Assembly: GCF_036323735.1 (NCBI RefSeq)
Contig: NC_086024.1
Location: 131,728,553 to 131,792,552, forward strand
Source of the DNA: Rattus norvegicus
Taxonomy: Eukaryota > Chordata > Mammalia > Rodentia > Muridae
Direction: 5' to 3'
Length of the DNA stretch: 64,000 nucleotides
Below, one piece after another: positions 23,961-35,088 of the stretch. The notes under the pieces were generated by a model. The model was not told the DNA's origin. It saw nothing but the letters and a program-made list of their open reading frames with translations, and ran no database searches. A program made the translations under genes and the position numbers. Position 1 is the stretch's first letter, and every line of letters starts with the position of its first letter.

Positions 23961-24780
23961 CATCAGCTAACTTTCATCAGACATCTGTCCCTGCTACAGT
24001 CACAGAGAGGACAGCCTACAGCAGAGCTCACTGCTGACAAGTCTATCTTGAGTTGGCTCACATTCCAGGGTGAAGGTCTCAGTCTCATAAAGCTGTTCCC
24101 AAGTCATACTCATCACACACAGTAGACACCCACATGTGTGTCTGTCCAGCGTGGCTAAAAACTAAGATCTCTGCCTTTCCCTATCTCCTTTTCACTGTGT
24201 TTTCTGGGGCAGTTCATGGAGCTTAGGAGCCCAGTGACTCATTTGCACTTCTAAATTTATTTTATTTTAGGTTTATTCTAAACTGTTACAACATTCAGGC
24301 ATACAGAGAGACAGATACATGGAACAAGGCCTGGGTGTAGCTTTTGCATCCCCTTTGGCCACTCCACCTCTGATCTGGTCACCTCCATCTAGAAGTTCTC
24401 TGAATCTTGTACTTTTGAGGGTTTCTTTATTCCCCTCTGAGTGTTGGGAACTTACCCTGCAGCCTTGAGTATCCTTGGCAAGGGCTCTGCCATTGTGCCA
24501 CATGTGGAGCCTTCCTTGTGAGTATTTAAGGGGCTTCATTCTACAGTCATAACCTATTGTATCATTACCTTCATCCTCTCCCCCGTCCCATGGAGATAGA
24601 TGGGGACATTTCCAATGTTCACCACCAGAGTTGGTCCTTGACAACCTACAACCTTCAAGCCACCTGTCACCTGGTTAATACACAAAAAGGAAGTCACCAT
24701 TCAATGAATTCCAAGGATTGGAGGGACCTCGTACCTGAAAAGGGGGAGAAGGGATAAAATCTAAATAAGCAGATGGATGT
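23960..24780 (+). other. Mostly unique; possible old LTR fragment at about 24270-24740
   Basis: The pieces 'GACCTC...AGAAGTTCTCTGAATC', 'CATTCTACAGTCATAACC', 'CACCTGGTTAATACACAAAA' and 'CATTCAATGAATTCCAAGG' recall the end of an old mammalian LTR in this orientation. Divergence is high, so the family is not named. No exon visible. Confidence 0.35.
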
Positions 24781-24786
24781 AGAGGT

Positions 24787-24884
24787 AAAGGGAAAAGAAG
24801 AAGAAGAAGGAGGAGGAGGAGGAGGAGGAGGAGGAGGACGAGAACGAGGAGGAGGAGGAGGAGGAGGAGGAGGAGGAGATAGGT
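24787..24884. repeat. (GGA)n/(GAA)n purine tract
   Basis: AGAAGAAG passing into GGAGGA, with one short interruption (CGAGAACG) near 24838. It is the densest part of a purine-rich plus strand that continues to about 25320. Confidence 0.96.
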
Positions 24885-25330
24885 GCTGAGTGATGGAGAC
24901 AATGAAGATGACAGAGGTAATGGACCTGGGTAGATGGAGTTGATGGGGAAGAGATAGGTAGAGAGGAAGATGGCAGAGTTGAAGATGAAATTGATAGAGT
25001 TATAAATGTCTGCACAGGTGGTGATGATCGGAGGATATGAATATAGGGATGGGAGAGAGAGGTGAGGGAGGGAGAGAGAAATGACAGAGGTGGAGGCGGA
25101 TGACAGAAAGAGCTGTGCTAGAGAGATGTGAATATGAAAGATGAGAGATGGCAGAGACTGAGACAGAGGGAGGAGAGAGCAAAGAGAAGACTGGGGTGGA
25201 GATGAAACAGAAGTGGGGATGACAGAGAGATAAGAGTACAAGTAGAGATGAAAGAGGTGGAGATATGGTGGCCCTGACAGGTCCATAGGTGGCACTGGGT
25301 GAGGAGATGCAGGGATCCTCTTTGAGATGA
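24884..25330. repeat. Degenerate purine-rich satellite-like stretch
   Basis: About 450 bases where the plus strand is dominated by G and A in loose GAGATGACAGAGGTGGAGAT-like wording that recurs with variation (near 24905, 25078, 25142, 25217, 25250). It looks like an old, mutated minisatellite of 12-20 base units. The 223-codon minus-strand frame across it is a by-product, being almost entirely Ser, Leu, Pro and His. Confidence 0.6.
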
Positions 25331-25715
25331 TCTGGGGTGCAGACACATCCTTAACTAATCATGAAATCAGAAAGAAGATGTCAGGGGCAGAGGGGCTGCT
25401 AAAGACTCAAGAATTGTACACACTGCTACCTGATGTATGAGTGGGAATCGCGTATCTACATCAACCTCTATTTGGAAACATGGATCAGACTACACAGTGT
25501 CACTTATAGGGCACCCTGTAGTGATGGAGTGCTGAAAGCATGATCGGCTTTATTGACTCTAGAGAGGAGTCACAGCTCCTCTCTTGCTAAGCAATTGTTG
25601 CTAACATGCTCCTGATTTCCAGCTATTGCTTTTAGAAGGTCTGTTCCTGGTCAGTGATCAGTCCTGTTGCTTTTCTTCAAATTCTGTACCATGGGACTGG
25701 AGTTGATGGAGAAGA
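25330..25715. other. Unique sequence, no gene recognised
   Basis: Nothing recognised. Confidence 0.5.
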
Positions 25716-25718
25716 GAT

Positions 25719-25719
<1 letters not shown>

Positions 25720-25780
<61 letters not shown>

Positions 25781-25945
25781 TGCATGTGTGTGTATCTCTC
25801 TCTCTCTCTTTCTCCCTCTGTGTGTGTGTATCTGTGTTTCTCTCTCTCTCCCTCTCTCCCTCTCTCCGTGTGTGTATCCGTGTCTCTCTGTGTATCTCTG
25901 TCTCTCTCCCTGTATGTGTGTGTGTATATCTGTGTTTCTCATCTG

Positions 25946-26022
<77 letters not shown>
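25720..26022. repeat. (GA)n then (CT)n/(GT)n compound array
   Basis: A pure GA run of about 57 bases (25721-25777) is followed after 18 bases by CTCT and TGTG blocks with a pure CT run at 25950-25988 and a GT run to 26022. GA and CT tracts on one strand make a long inverted repeat. Confidence 0.97.
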
Positions 26023-26025
<3 letters not shown>

Positions 26026-26095
26026 CACACGCATGCGCACATACCTGTGTTCACATGCACATGAGCTGGAAGTCATCAGGCACTGTCTGCCTAGT

Positions 26096-26310
26096 TTTTG
26101 AGACAGAGTCTTCCTTAGCCTGAAGCCTGTTGGTTCAGCAAGGCAGGCTGGCCCAGGGATCTTGTCTTCACATTCCCATGCTGGGATTACAAGCACAGCC
26201 CATGATGCCTTGTTTTCTACAGCCATACTGGGAATTGAACTCATGTCTGCATGTTAGCATGGCAAGCACTTTCCTGAGGAAAGTATCTCTTCAAACCTGT
26301 TTCACAACTG
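26096..26310 (-). mobile_element. B4 SINE
   Basis: Reverse-complement B1-like half ('TTTTGAGACAGAGTC', 'GCTGGGATTACAAGCACAGC') followed by the tRNA-derived half ('GGGAATTGAACTCATGTCTG', 'GCATGGCAAGCACTTTCC'). This is the layout of B4. It directly abuts the preceding microsatellite. Confidence 0.85.
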
Positions 26311-28780
26311 CACACTCTGTTTCCACACTGCCCCATAGAAGTCATCCTTCTCTCTTGTGATACGTCGTCCTTTGGTCTAGGGAGGAGGTGGTATCCTTTC
26401 TGTGATTATTTTGTTGGACATAGTCACCCTTGTCTATTTGGCTTCTTTCTCTGTGGACCATTCCCTTCCAATGTTTTCAAAGGATTAACTTCGTGGATTA
26501 AAAGGGATCGGCATCCTTGCAGCGTCTTTGGCTCTGACCTCTGCTGACTTCCCTTTACTTGCAGCTACATAGATAGAAGAGTGGGCTTCATAATCATAAT
26601 TCAGTTGTCTAGGAGAAGCATGACAATTCGTTACAAAGGTAGGTGTTCGTAAAGAGGAAGAGATGGACCAACCCAGATGACATCTTGGTAGCATGTCTTG
26701 GCTGGGTCCTTCCCAGGACATCCTGTTTTTTGTACTAAGCTGTTCTTGGTAATCAGGAATGCACACCCATCCTGACTACAGAGGATCTGGCTGGAACGTA
26801 TGCTAACACAAATCTGCCCTGCTGACAGCTAGTGAACTACCTCTGTCCTTCACGGGCCTTTATCTTAAGTGTTGAAGGGTCTGCTATTAGATTTCCTATG
26901 TTGTCCTGTTTATAATATCTTCCTAGGCATAGGACAAGACATAGTCATTGCCATCTTTTCTTTAGAACTGTGCCCTCAACGCACTGAAAGCTTGTAATCA
27001 GTGATGTCCAGCATCCCACAAGCATGGGCAAGCATTGCACACAGAAACAGCCGAGCTGATGCTGATCTCTGCCGCTGCCACCAGCAGCCCTGTCTGCCAT
27101 CCTCATCCTCACCACCATCATCTCTGTCACCATGGAAACAAGGCTAAGCTATTTAAGCTTATCTGGTTAGAGGGACTCCATAATCCCCAGGACAATTATG
27201 CATCTTGAAAGAGGGAAACACAGAAGTTCCATACAAACAAACAAACAGATGAGTGCTCCCCCTTGTCCCACGCTCTGACGTGCTGAGGACCATTACATCC
27301 ATAAAGAAAGCTACCACGGCTGATTCTCCCACCCTGTGGAAACTCTCTTCCTTTCTCTTCATGCCATACCCTAGTCTTGTCTTAAGAGAGTAACTATTTT
27401 TCTGATTATTCTGTCGGTGCCTTTGATAGGCTGAGGGTAGACTTTCAGTCTCCCTGTTTCCTACCACGGCAAATCTCTTGTGCAGATTGCATAGATTTAT
27501 GTCCAAACTCTGCCATAAGTTTTAAACATCTATTTGGACAACATTCATCTAGAATTTATTATTTCTGCGTTACTTCATGAAGCATGGGCTGCACATGGAG
27601 GGGAATGAATACAAAACCGAGGGAATGATCAGAAAGTGTAAAGCACATAAGCTGTTCAAATTCATGGCCTGTGCCTGGATGGTTGTATGTTCAGGACAGG
27701 CAGGTACAGCACTGGCTTCTAAGACTGACTCCCTAGAGTATGGATGGCCAATGGAGTTCCGTGTGACCTACGTGGACACCCACTGGTCATTTATTCTTCT
27801 GCACCAGCAAGCTGTTAGCTTCAAGTCACTTGTGTTGGGAATGGATGAATCCAAGTCCGTCTTCAAGAGTGAAGGGTTCTATCTACAGAAGGGGACTTTT
27901 CAAGTGGGTTGTGCTGGCCTAATACTGTCCAGTTCCTCATTCTGGGGAAAGCATTCTTTGCTCCACATGCTGTAGGAGTCTTAGTGCAAAAAACTTCCTG
28001 ATACTGAGATGTTGAGCCAGGACACTGAGTAGTTTGGGAATATGTGTGGAGATTCGGGTTTCCTCTTGGAAGACAGGCATTGCCCTGGACCCTCATCATC
28101 ATGGTTTGCTTCGTCTAGGTGTGACAGCAAAGTCCTATGTATCCTACACACAGAGGCATTTTCTACGCTGAGAATCGATTACCACCAGGAGCTCCTGGAA
28201 AGAGTCAGCATTTTATTGATGAATGCTGTTGATGTAGGCCTTCCACTTTGAGCTGTGACCTCAGGGACAAAGCCCTTACCCCAGTTTCCCTCACCTAGCT
28301 CCTAATCTTTTGACAAAGTTAATATCTTACGTGAACTTAAAACTTACTTCCGTTGCTGAGCTCCTCCTGGCCCTTTCACCACCGGAAGCTCTGCTGTGGT
28401 TGAAGCTCACCTGCCAATCATTCCCTGGGAACCCAGAGCATGTAGCTTTCAGAACACAGTGCGAGGGGAACCAGGAGACCCTGGCTACTTAGTCAGACCC
28501 AGCTATTGCACACAGCCCTCTGAAATATCATCCTATTGCATTAACATGGACTCAAGTCCGAGAGGCTTAGATGTTGAGCACAAGACATAATCCCTAAGGC
28601 CTGGTGTGGCCATCTCCTCCCACTCCCCAATGCTGAATCTGAGATGTCCTTGTGGCAAATGCTTCAGTGAAATTCAACATTGGGAGAAATGGAAGAGACC
28701 AAGGAGAAGCAGGTTTGGCAAGAACAGAATCCAAACGGAAGCCTCACTTCTATCTGCACCCAGCCTGCCCTCTAGAGAGT
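26310..28780. other. Unique sequence, no gene recognised
   Basis: A 132-codon plus-strand frame (27577-27975) and a 115-codon minus-strand frame (27159-27506) show no domain I recognise. A CAC/CAT-rich patch near 27060-27125 (GCCGCTGCCACCAGCAGC) is low complexity. Confidence 0.45.
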
Positions 28781-29000
28781 GTGTCTCACCCTGGCTACCT
28801 CTTCTGTCCTTCTGTCTCTGCTTCCTGTCCACCATGAGGCTGACTGGGCCCTCCACCACATGCTCCTGGCCTCACAATATTCTGCCCAAGCACTTGGGTC
28901 CAACCAAGCTTTTTCCAACAATTATGAGCCGTAGCAAAAACCTTCATCCCTCCAGTGGATTTTGTGGGTACTTGGGGCAAAACAATGATGTAACTAAAAG
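28780..29000 (+). mobile_element. LTR fragment, MaLR-like
   Basis: 'CTGCTTCCTGTCCACCATGA', 'CCACATGCTCCTGGCCTCAC', 'TTCTGCCCAAGCACTTGGG' and 'TGGGTACTTGGGGCAAAAC' follow the second half of a rodent LTR consensus. The plus-strand 144-codon frame here is therefore not a gene. Confidence 0.55.
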
Positions 29001-29267
29001 AATGGTGTTCTTTAAAGATGACTGGCGCCTGGGTCTGTGACAACTTAGTTACCTTTGCCATCCACTCACCAAGTCCCCTGCATTCTCACCTCACATTCCT
29101 TTTGCCATGAGTGAAGAATGCTCTCCTGAAGCCCTCACTCCTAGATTATCTTAGGTGCCGTGGCCAAGCAAGCATCACCTATAGCTCCCGTAAGAGTCCT
29201 GCTGCTCTCCTGGCTCTCAGATCGATGCCCTGGAATCATCCCACCTCACCGGATGTCCATTCTTGGA

Positions 29268-29268
<1 letters not shown>
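29000..29268. other. Unique sequence
   Basis: Nothing recognised. Confidence 0.5.

Positions 29269-29269
<1 letters not shown>

Positions 29270-29313
<44 letters not shown>
29270..29313. repeat. (GA)n microsatellite
   Basis: About 22 uninterrupted GA units. Confidence 0.98.
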
Positions 29314-29316
<3 letters not shown>

Positions 29317-30540
29317 TTAAGTGGATTTCTGCAGTATTGGCAATCCCCTATGGGCACTAGTAACTGGGCTCAAAATCCCAGAAGCTAAGAGCTAAGAGCA
29401 GGGATGGATGAACAAGCCAGTGAATGAAGTCTGAGTAGTGACCTGACTTTAATCTTAAACCAACTGAGACAAGAGAGACTTTCCCAGTGCCTGAGGCAAG
29501 CAGGAGAGATTGTGTTTCCCTAGCCACCAGTCAATACTGATAAGGGCTCGTGTCCTGACGACAGAGATGCTAAAAGGCAAGAGAAACCCAATTTCATCTT
29601 GTAACAAGGAGTGAGACTCCCGGGTAGCAAGCAAACACAGTTGGTTATGATGTAAGTATTGATGAGAATGGGTTTTTGCCAGCCTGAATCAGTCTAGAGG
29701 ATTCCAAACTCTCAACTGAGACTGACCACTGGTCTCTGGCACTGTGCCTGATGTCCCAGCCCAGTTCTTCCTCCTCTCCTAGGAACGTCCTATTGGCGCT
29801 GGCATGCCAGAGACAGGTAGGTACTCAGAAACTCCAAACCAGGGGACCAGTGCAGAGGTAGGAGAAGGCTTTGAAGGGAATTTCTCCCATCCAAACACCG
29901 CTCACTCCTCAGTGTGGTGGACACCGATGTTCACAGGGATTCAGGACCATGCTGAAGACTCCCAATTCACCTGATGTTAAAGACAGCCCATGTCAACAGG
30001 ACAGCGTGTGTGGTAAGGAGCAGGGGCCACAGACATGATCCAAATCAGCTAGGATTTGAGCTTTAAGCTGCTGCGGTCCCTAGGGATGCCTGGGCCTGCC
30101 TCGAGTCCTCACCGCACCTGGGGCTTAGCAAATCGAGAGGCAGGTATGACTTCACTGTCTTAAGAAGACAGATCCCGGGGGCAGATTGCTAATCAGATTG
30201 ATGGAAAACTACCATGTACTGATGTCCCAATGCCTGCAGCTCCTTCTGTGCCCCAGCACAAATTCCCCACACTTTCCTCCTTGGTCAGATAGGAAAAGAA
30301 TGAAAAAAAAAGGTTCCTTTTGCCTTCCCACCCTAAATATTCTTGAGTCCACTCTTACATCGGTTATGTTGTATGACCCCCTCTCCAACTCTCTTCCTTA
30401 AAGGATTTTATTTTTTAACCTTCTCAGGGAGATGTGGAAGTGGAGTCTTTCAGGGCAGAGGGCCAACCAAAACTGAGTTTTTATGAAAATGTCTAAAGAA
30501 AACCTGGATTTTGGAAGCTAATTAAAAGTAAATAAATTTG
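29313..30540. other. Unique sequence, no gene recognised
   Basis: No repeat or exon recognised. Frames are all below 75 codons. Confidence 0.5.
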
Positions 30541-30945
30541 GGCTGGGAAGTTGGCTCAGCTGGTAAATTATTTGCTATATAAGGAAGGATAAGATCTTGA
30601 GTTCAGATCTCCAGAATCCACACAGTGGGATTAGGGAATCCACACAGTGGGGTAACAGAATCCACACTGTGAGGTTATAGCGTGAGACTACAGAATCCAC
30701 ACAGTGGAATTACAGAACCCACGCAGCGGGATTACAGTGTGGGACTACAGAATCCACACACTGGGGTTGCAGAATCCACACAGTGGGGTTACACAATTCA
30801 CACAGTGGGGTTACAGTGGTGTGTACCTATATCCCCAGTGCTCCTGTGACAGGATGGGAGGCAGAAACAGGAGAATGTCCAGAAGCTCACAGGCAACTAG
30901 CCTGCTATACAAAATGGTGGACAAGAGACCCTGTTTCCTTCCAGT
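30541..30945 (+). mobile_element. B4-type SINE split by a minisatellite
   Basis: The head 'GGGCTGGGAAGTTGGCTCAG' with 'TGAGTTCAGATCTCCAGAATCC' is the tRNA-like half. The B1-like half resumes near 30825 with 'GTGGTGTGTACCTATATCC', 'GGAGGCAGAAACAGGAG', 'CTGCTATACAAAATGGTGG' and 'GAGACCCTGTTTCC'. In between, about 200 bases of a 22-bp tandem repeat replace the few bases normally found there. Confidence 0.75.
30614..30816. repeat. 22-bp minisatellite with 35-bp variants
   Basis: Unit GAATCCACACAGTGGGGTTACA. Starts at 30614, 30636, 30658, 30693, 30715, 30750, 30772 and 30794, so spacing is 22 except two steps of 35, where a 13-base piece (CGTGAGACTACAG-like) is added. Roughly 8-9 copies. Confidence 0.93.
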
Positions 30946-30947
30946 TA

Positions 30948-31165
30948 AAGAGATGGCTCAGTGGTTATGAGCACTTGCTGCTCTCTCAGAGGATCAGAGT
31001 TGGCTCCTCGAGGCCATATGAGGTGGTTCACAATAGCTAGTAACTCCAAATCCTGGAGTCCTGATTGATGCTGTCTTCTGACTTCTGTGGCCACTGCACA
31101 CATGCACATACACATACACACATATACATGCAAACACACACACACACACTCACGCATGCAATCAT
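30948..31165 (+). mobile_element. B3 SINE with CA tail
   Basis: 'AGAGATGGCTCAGTGGTTAT', 'GAGCACTTGCTGCTCTCTC', 'GGTGGTTCACAATAGCTAG', 'TAACTCCAAATCCTGGAG' and 'CTTCTGACTTCTGTGGCC' follow the B3 consensus, with A-box-like wording at the start and a CA-rich tail. It starts within a few bases of the end of the B4 element. Confidence 0.85.
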
Positions 31166-31199
31166 GCACAAACATGCTCAGCCACATAAACCTATAATT

Positions 31200-31314
31200 A
31201 AGAGAGGGGGAGGTGAGACCTGACTTCCGAACTTGTCCTCTGGCTATCACATGCACATGTGCAGGCCTGCAATCACACACACATGCACATGGGCACCTCT
31301 CATACACAAAGATA

Positions 31315-31318
<4 letters not shown>
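31200..31318. other. Unique sequence with CA-rich wording
   Basis: Short spacer between the B3 tail and the TA microsatellite. Nothing else seen. Confidence 0.5.

Positions 31319-31351
<33 letters not shown>
31318..31351. repeat. (TA)n microsatellite
   Basis: About 17 TA units, directly upstream of the regulatory-looking block. Confidence 0.98.
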
Positions 31352-31357
<6 letters not shown>

Positions 31358-31374
31358 CACTTGGACACAGTGAT

Positions 31375-32100
31375 CCTTAATAATTAAAAGATTTAATAAG
31401 CTGATAAAGCAAATGAAAGCTTTCCATTAAGAATAATAGGGAATGGTTCGGTCAGGAAAGGAAAGTGTTATCCACGTCATGGTTCCATTTATGTGTGTAC
31501 GTGTTTTCTTGCACATGCGCAGACACACTGCATGCTAAGTGCACACACGCTATAACATAAAAACGCACAACCACCTACAAAGCCATGCCCCCGGAAGTCA
31601 GAAGGGAGTGAGCTGCTCCAGCAGGTTCTAGTTGAGTTCTCCCCTGTATTCCTGAGAGGTTCAATTAAGGGATGCGAGCCATAAAACAGCGCGTTTTCCT
31701 CCCTGCCGTGATGCATTGTTTTTAATCTCACCGCCTTGTATTATATCACGTCCCTATAATTCTTCCGACAGGAAAAAGCTTGTTTTATAAAAATATAGTC
31801 TCCAGCGTTTGAAATATAAGTTTGCATCCAGACAACATATATATCACGGAGCCAGCAAACTAACTCACTTACTTAATCCACTAAAGTTCAGGTGCTTCCT
31901 ATATTATGCGAAATGTCTTGAGCTATGCCGTTGCTGCCAGCACCCATCACTGCTTCCTTGCTCGAGAAAGATGAGAGGGGAAGGGGGCAGGGATCCCCTC
32001 CTGGGATGCTACAGTAACACATCTTTCATTATTACTCAGTGTCAGGACACCGGGTGATATTCATTGTGCATGAACAATAAATTACTATTTACCTGGCAGT
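31375..32100. promoter_or_regulatory. Candidate conserved non-coding element
   Basis: Repeat-free sequence with TAATTAAAAGATTTAATAAG at the left, then a stretch of AT-rich wording that nonetheless keeps CpGs: ATGCGAGCC, ACAGCGCGTT, GCCGTGATG, CACCGCC, TCACGTCC, TTCCGACAG, AGCGTTTG, TCACGGAG, TATGCGAA, GCCGTTGC, CTCGAGAA, CACCGGG. Homeobox-type cores include TTTTTAATCTC, CTTAATCC and CAATAAATTACTATTTACC. This mixture is typical of constrained developmental elements. Strand and target unknown. Confidence 0.58.
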
Positions 32101-32329
32101 GTCTTTGATAAGACCGTCTCCTGTCTCTCTTTCTCCCTCTCTCTGTCCATGCAGTTTGGAGCAGGGAAAGCCCCTCTCCTTTAATTCTTATTAAGGCACT
32201 ACCTTTCCAGAGGAAGAAAGCACACACTTCCAAAGCCGCCACTCTCTGGGGTTTTTTTTTTAGGGACCTTGTTTTTATTGGTTTGCTTTTATTTCTCCCA
32301 CCCCACTGTGTTTGAATGCCACGGTGACT

Positions 32330-32640
32330 TCTGTGTATACAAGTCTCATATTGAAATGTCGGCTGCAGATATATGCAATATTAAAGAGCGCTTATGAATT
32401 TTTGACATCTAATTAGTCGCTACCCAGTTAACATGTCAGGACTCAGAGGGATTAGGAAGGCGGCCCTTTCTGAATACGTTACAGCGAGGCTCTGTCCTTT
32501 CATGTCTTATTCTTCAATGGAGGGGGTGATTATTTGGCTGTGATTAATTGATGAAGCCCATTGGTCTGGCAAGTGGAACCCGGTTCGCCATTGCGCGCTC
32601 TTGTGGCTCTCAGATGGGCTCGGCCGCACAATCACAAGGC
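32330..32640. promoter_or_regulatory. Candidate conserved non-coding element with PBX/HOX-like site
   Basis: Follows a (T)n and GT spacer. Contains ATATGCAATATTAAAG (POU-like), ACATCTAATTAGTCGC, GTTAACATG, TGATTATTTGG and, at 32541-32552, TGATTAATTGAT, a PBC/HOX-type arrangement, then CCATTGG. CpGs are kept throughout (GTCGGC, GAGCGC, GTCGCTAC, GGCGGCC, ATACGTTACAGCGAGG, CCCGGTTCGCC, GCGCGC, TCGGCCGC). Likely continuous with the block to its left. Confidence 0.58.
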
Positions 32641-33390
32641 CCCACTCCTCCCTGGTCCCCTCTCTGTGCCACTTGAGGAAGAAGGACGGTTGTTGGCCCT
32701 CTTGCCACTCTTCTCTCTAATCAGACCAGCCATTGGCTCAGCATCCTAGTTCTGCAGAGTACCACATCCTGACACCCTGGTCAGGCCACACAGAACAGGG
32801 GATGGGGGAGCACCTAACCCTTCTCCCCCTAAAGCAATGCCTCTGGTCATGGGTTCTCTCATGTTCGACTTTTCAGGATGATTCTTTGGTGCTTTTAACA
32901 CCTGTGGCTCTCGAATGGCTCGGTTTACTCCTGGTACAGTTGTCTGCCAAGACACCAGGTGACTCGCAGGGTTTCAAGAGTCCGCTTGCCATTGTCTCTT
33001 ACTGGAGACGTTCAGAAGCCACACATGTGGGAAGGCAGCCTGAGACCTCTGCCTCCTCTTAGATACAGGGTGCCTGGCCCTGAGCGTTGCATCAGCGGAA
33101 GGGATCTGCTGGTTCCTGCTTGAACCACCGAGGGGCATCGAGTTATTCTACTGGCGCAACTGTGAAGAGGTACTAGAAGGAAGCAGATGCTCTCCACAGT
33201 GTCTGCCTCCTCAGACCCCAGTAAAGCTCCCCGTCTCCCAGGCATGAGCCTTGGACTTCATGGTCTTGGGCCAAAGCTCAGCAGGAGCTGAAATATATAA
33301 ATTAAAGAGGCTGGGAGGTGTTGGTGAAGTACAGCATTGGGTTTGCTCAAGGGTCTACAGTCATGATTTCATTTCATGACTCTCCTTCAA
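32640..33390. other. Unique sequence, no gene recognised
   Basis: Frames up to 109 codons without recognised domains. Composition is ordinary. Confidence 0.5.
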
Positions 33391-34022
33391 TATATGTCAG
33401 TGTATACACAGGCACATGTGTAAACGTGTACTGGTAAATACATACATGTGTATGTAGTCACACATTCGTGCATACTCAGGCATGCACTGTACCCTACACA
33501 AAACCCCATGTTCATGTATAAGCGTGAACATAATATCACCTTCATGCATGCACACACATAAGCTCATGTGCAGTAGCTCCCCACACGTGCACATAGTCAC
33601 ACATTCATGCATACTCAGGCATGCACTGGACACTACCCATAGTCCCATACTCAGGCACAAACGTGCACATTACACATAATATCACAATCATGCATGCACA
33701 CACACGAACTCACTACAACAGTCCCCACACATCACACGCACACTGCATGTAATATGACACCTATGTATCCATTCACATACTCACACGGTATCGCCACACG
33801 CTGTGCACACGCACACACTGCATGTGATTTCACACTCTTGCCTACAGAGACACACACAGCCATGCACACAAAGTCCCACACTCATGCACACATAAACATA
33901 TTCATGATGTATATACAACATATAGTATAGTCAGTCATACCAATGTGCACAGAGTCCCACACTTGGGTACAAATCAAAGGTGCACACTTACACATGGTAC
34001 TACACTCATGCACACACAGACA
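33390..34022. repeat. Degenerate CA/CATG minisatellite, period about 139-146
   Basis: CACAC, CATGC and CATAC wording. A long unit is visible: ATTCxTGCATACTCAGGC at 33463 and 33602 (139 apart), and TAATATCAC at 33531 and 33677 (146 apart). About three to four decayed copies. Confidence 0.8.
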
Positions 34023-34109
34023 CTTTCTTCCCCACAGCTTTCCAAACAAAGGCTTTACACCATCAGACTCTCCCTCCCAGGCTTCCTGGTTTTCTGGACA
34101 AACAATTAC

Positions 34110-34330
34110 TTTGGTCTTTTTTTTTTTTCAGAGTAAAATCATACCCATTATGAACTCCAGCCATTCAAGTCTATAATTGGGGCAGCAACGGAGCCGAGGT
34201 CCATTGGCTTTTTAAAATGCACCAAACTCTGGCCAAACCGTCCCCAAGATATATAATCACGAGTAGAGTAAGCCTTTACCTTCATCAGCTGGTGGGTTTA
34301 ATTGCTGCACTTGATGTCAATCAGGGCCAG
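34110..34330. promoter_or_regulatory. Candidate conserved non-coding element
   Basis: After a T-run, about 200 repeat-free bases with CTATAATTGGGG, CCATTGGC, AGATATATAATCACGAG and GGTTTAATTGCTGC plus retained CpGs (AACGGAGCCGAGG, ACCGTCCCC, TCACGAG). Compact and isolated between a decayed minisatellite and ordinary sequence. Confidence 0.5.
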
Positions 34331-34830
34331 CCTTACATGTGCACATCCAGGGCCATTTCAGAGAAATGGACTTAAGCTTTCTGCTGCTCCTGTCAGCTAT
34401 GCTGTAAAAGGGGAAAGAGGCAGGAAGGACCTGCTCCCTGGCAGACAATGCTGGGGGCCTCCTGATACCCTCAAATAAGTCTGTCTGAGGTGAGCCTGGA
34501 TGGGGTGTCGGGATGGAAATGGGACAGTTCACAGATGTGGACCCTGCCATCAGCCTGCCCTTTGTCTCCTGAACTTTTCACATGGATAAAAGGCAGCTGG
34601 GGTGGAGGGTCATGGGATGTGTGTATCTGCTTAACCAGGGGTGGAGGTGGGTGGCGCTCTCTGGGATTAAAGGTGGGTTTCTGTAGGGCTAAGGTGAGGC
34701 CAGGAAAGAAAGCTCAGGCCAAGATGTGGGGGGGCTAAAAGGAGAAAGGCATCAATACATACAGTTTTCCTTCTCGGCTACAGTGGGTTCTACCCCAAGG
34801 AAACAGTGAACTTCACAGTGTAAGAGGCAG
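34330..34830. other. Unique sequence
   Basis: GC-richer ordinary sequence with short frames. Nothing recognised. Confidence 0.5.
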
Positions 34831-35056
34831 CTGAAATTTAGAATTATTGTTTCCTTCTAACAGAAGACTCATTTTCCACGGCCACATTTGCAGCATAATA
34901 AGCTTTTTGTTATTTTTTCAATTAGAGTCAATTGACCTAACAAAATGCTAGGCAATTAAGTGATTTTTGTAATGGTCCGGGGGTAATTTAGCCGAGCTCG
35001 TCAGCTGTGTTTCATGAAGCCGAGCTGTCTCTTTTTTTTTCTCCCCTTTCCACTGC

Positions 35057-35088
<32 letters not shown>

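Noticed and set aside
24675..25346. 223-codon minus-strand frame
   Set aside because: Ser/Leu/Pro/His-rich product of a purine-rich repeat strand.
28606..29040. 144-codon plus-strand frame as a gene
   Set aside because: Its second half is LTR-like sequence.
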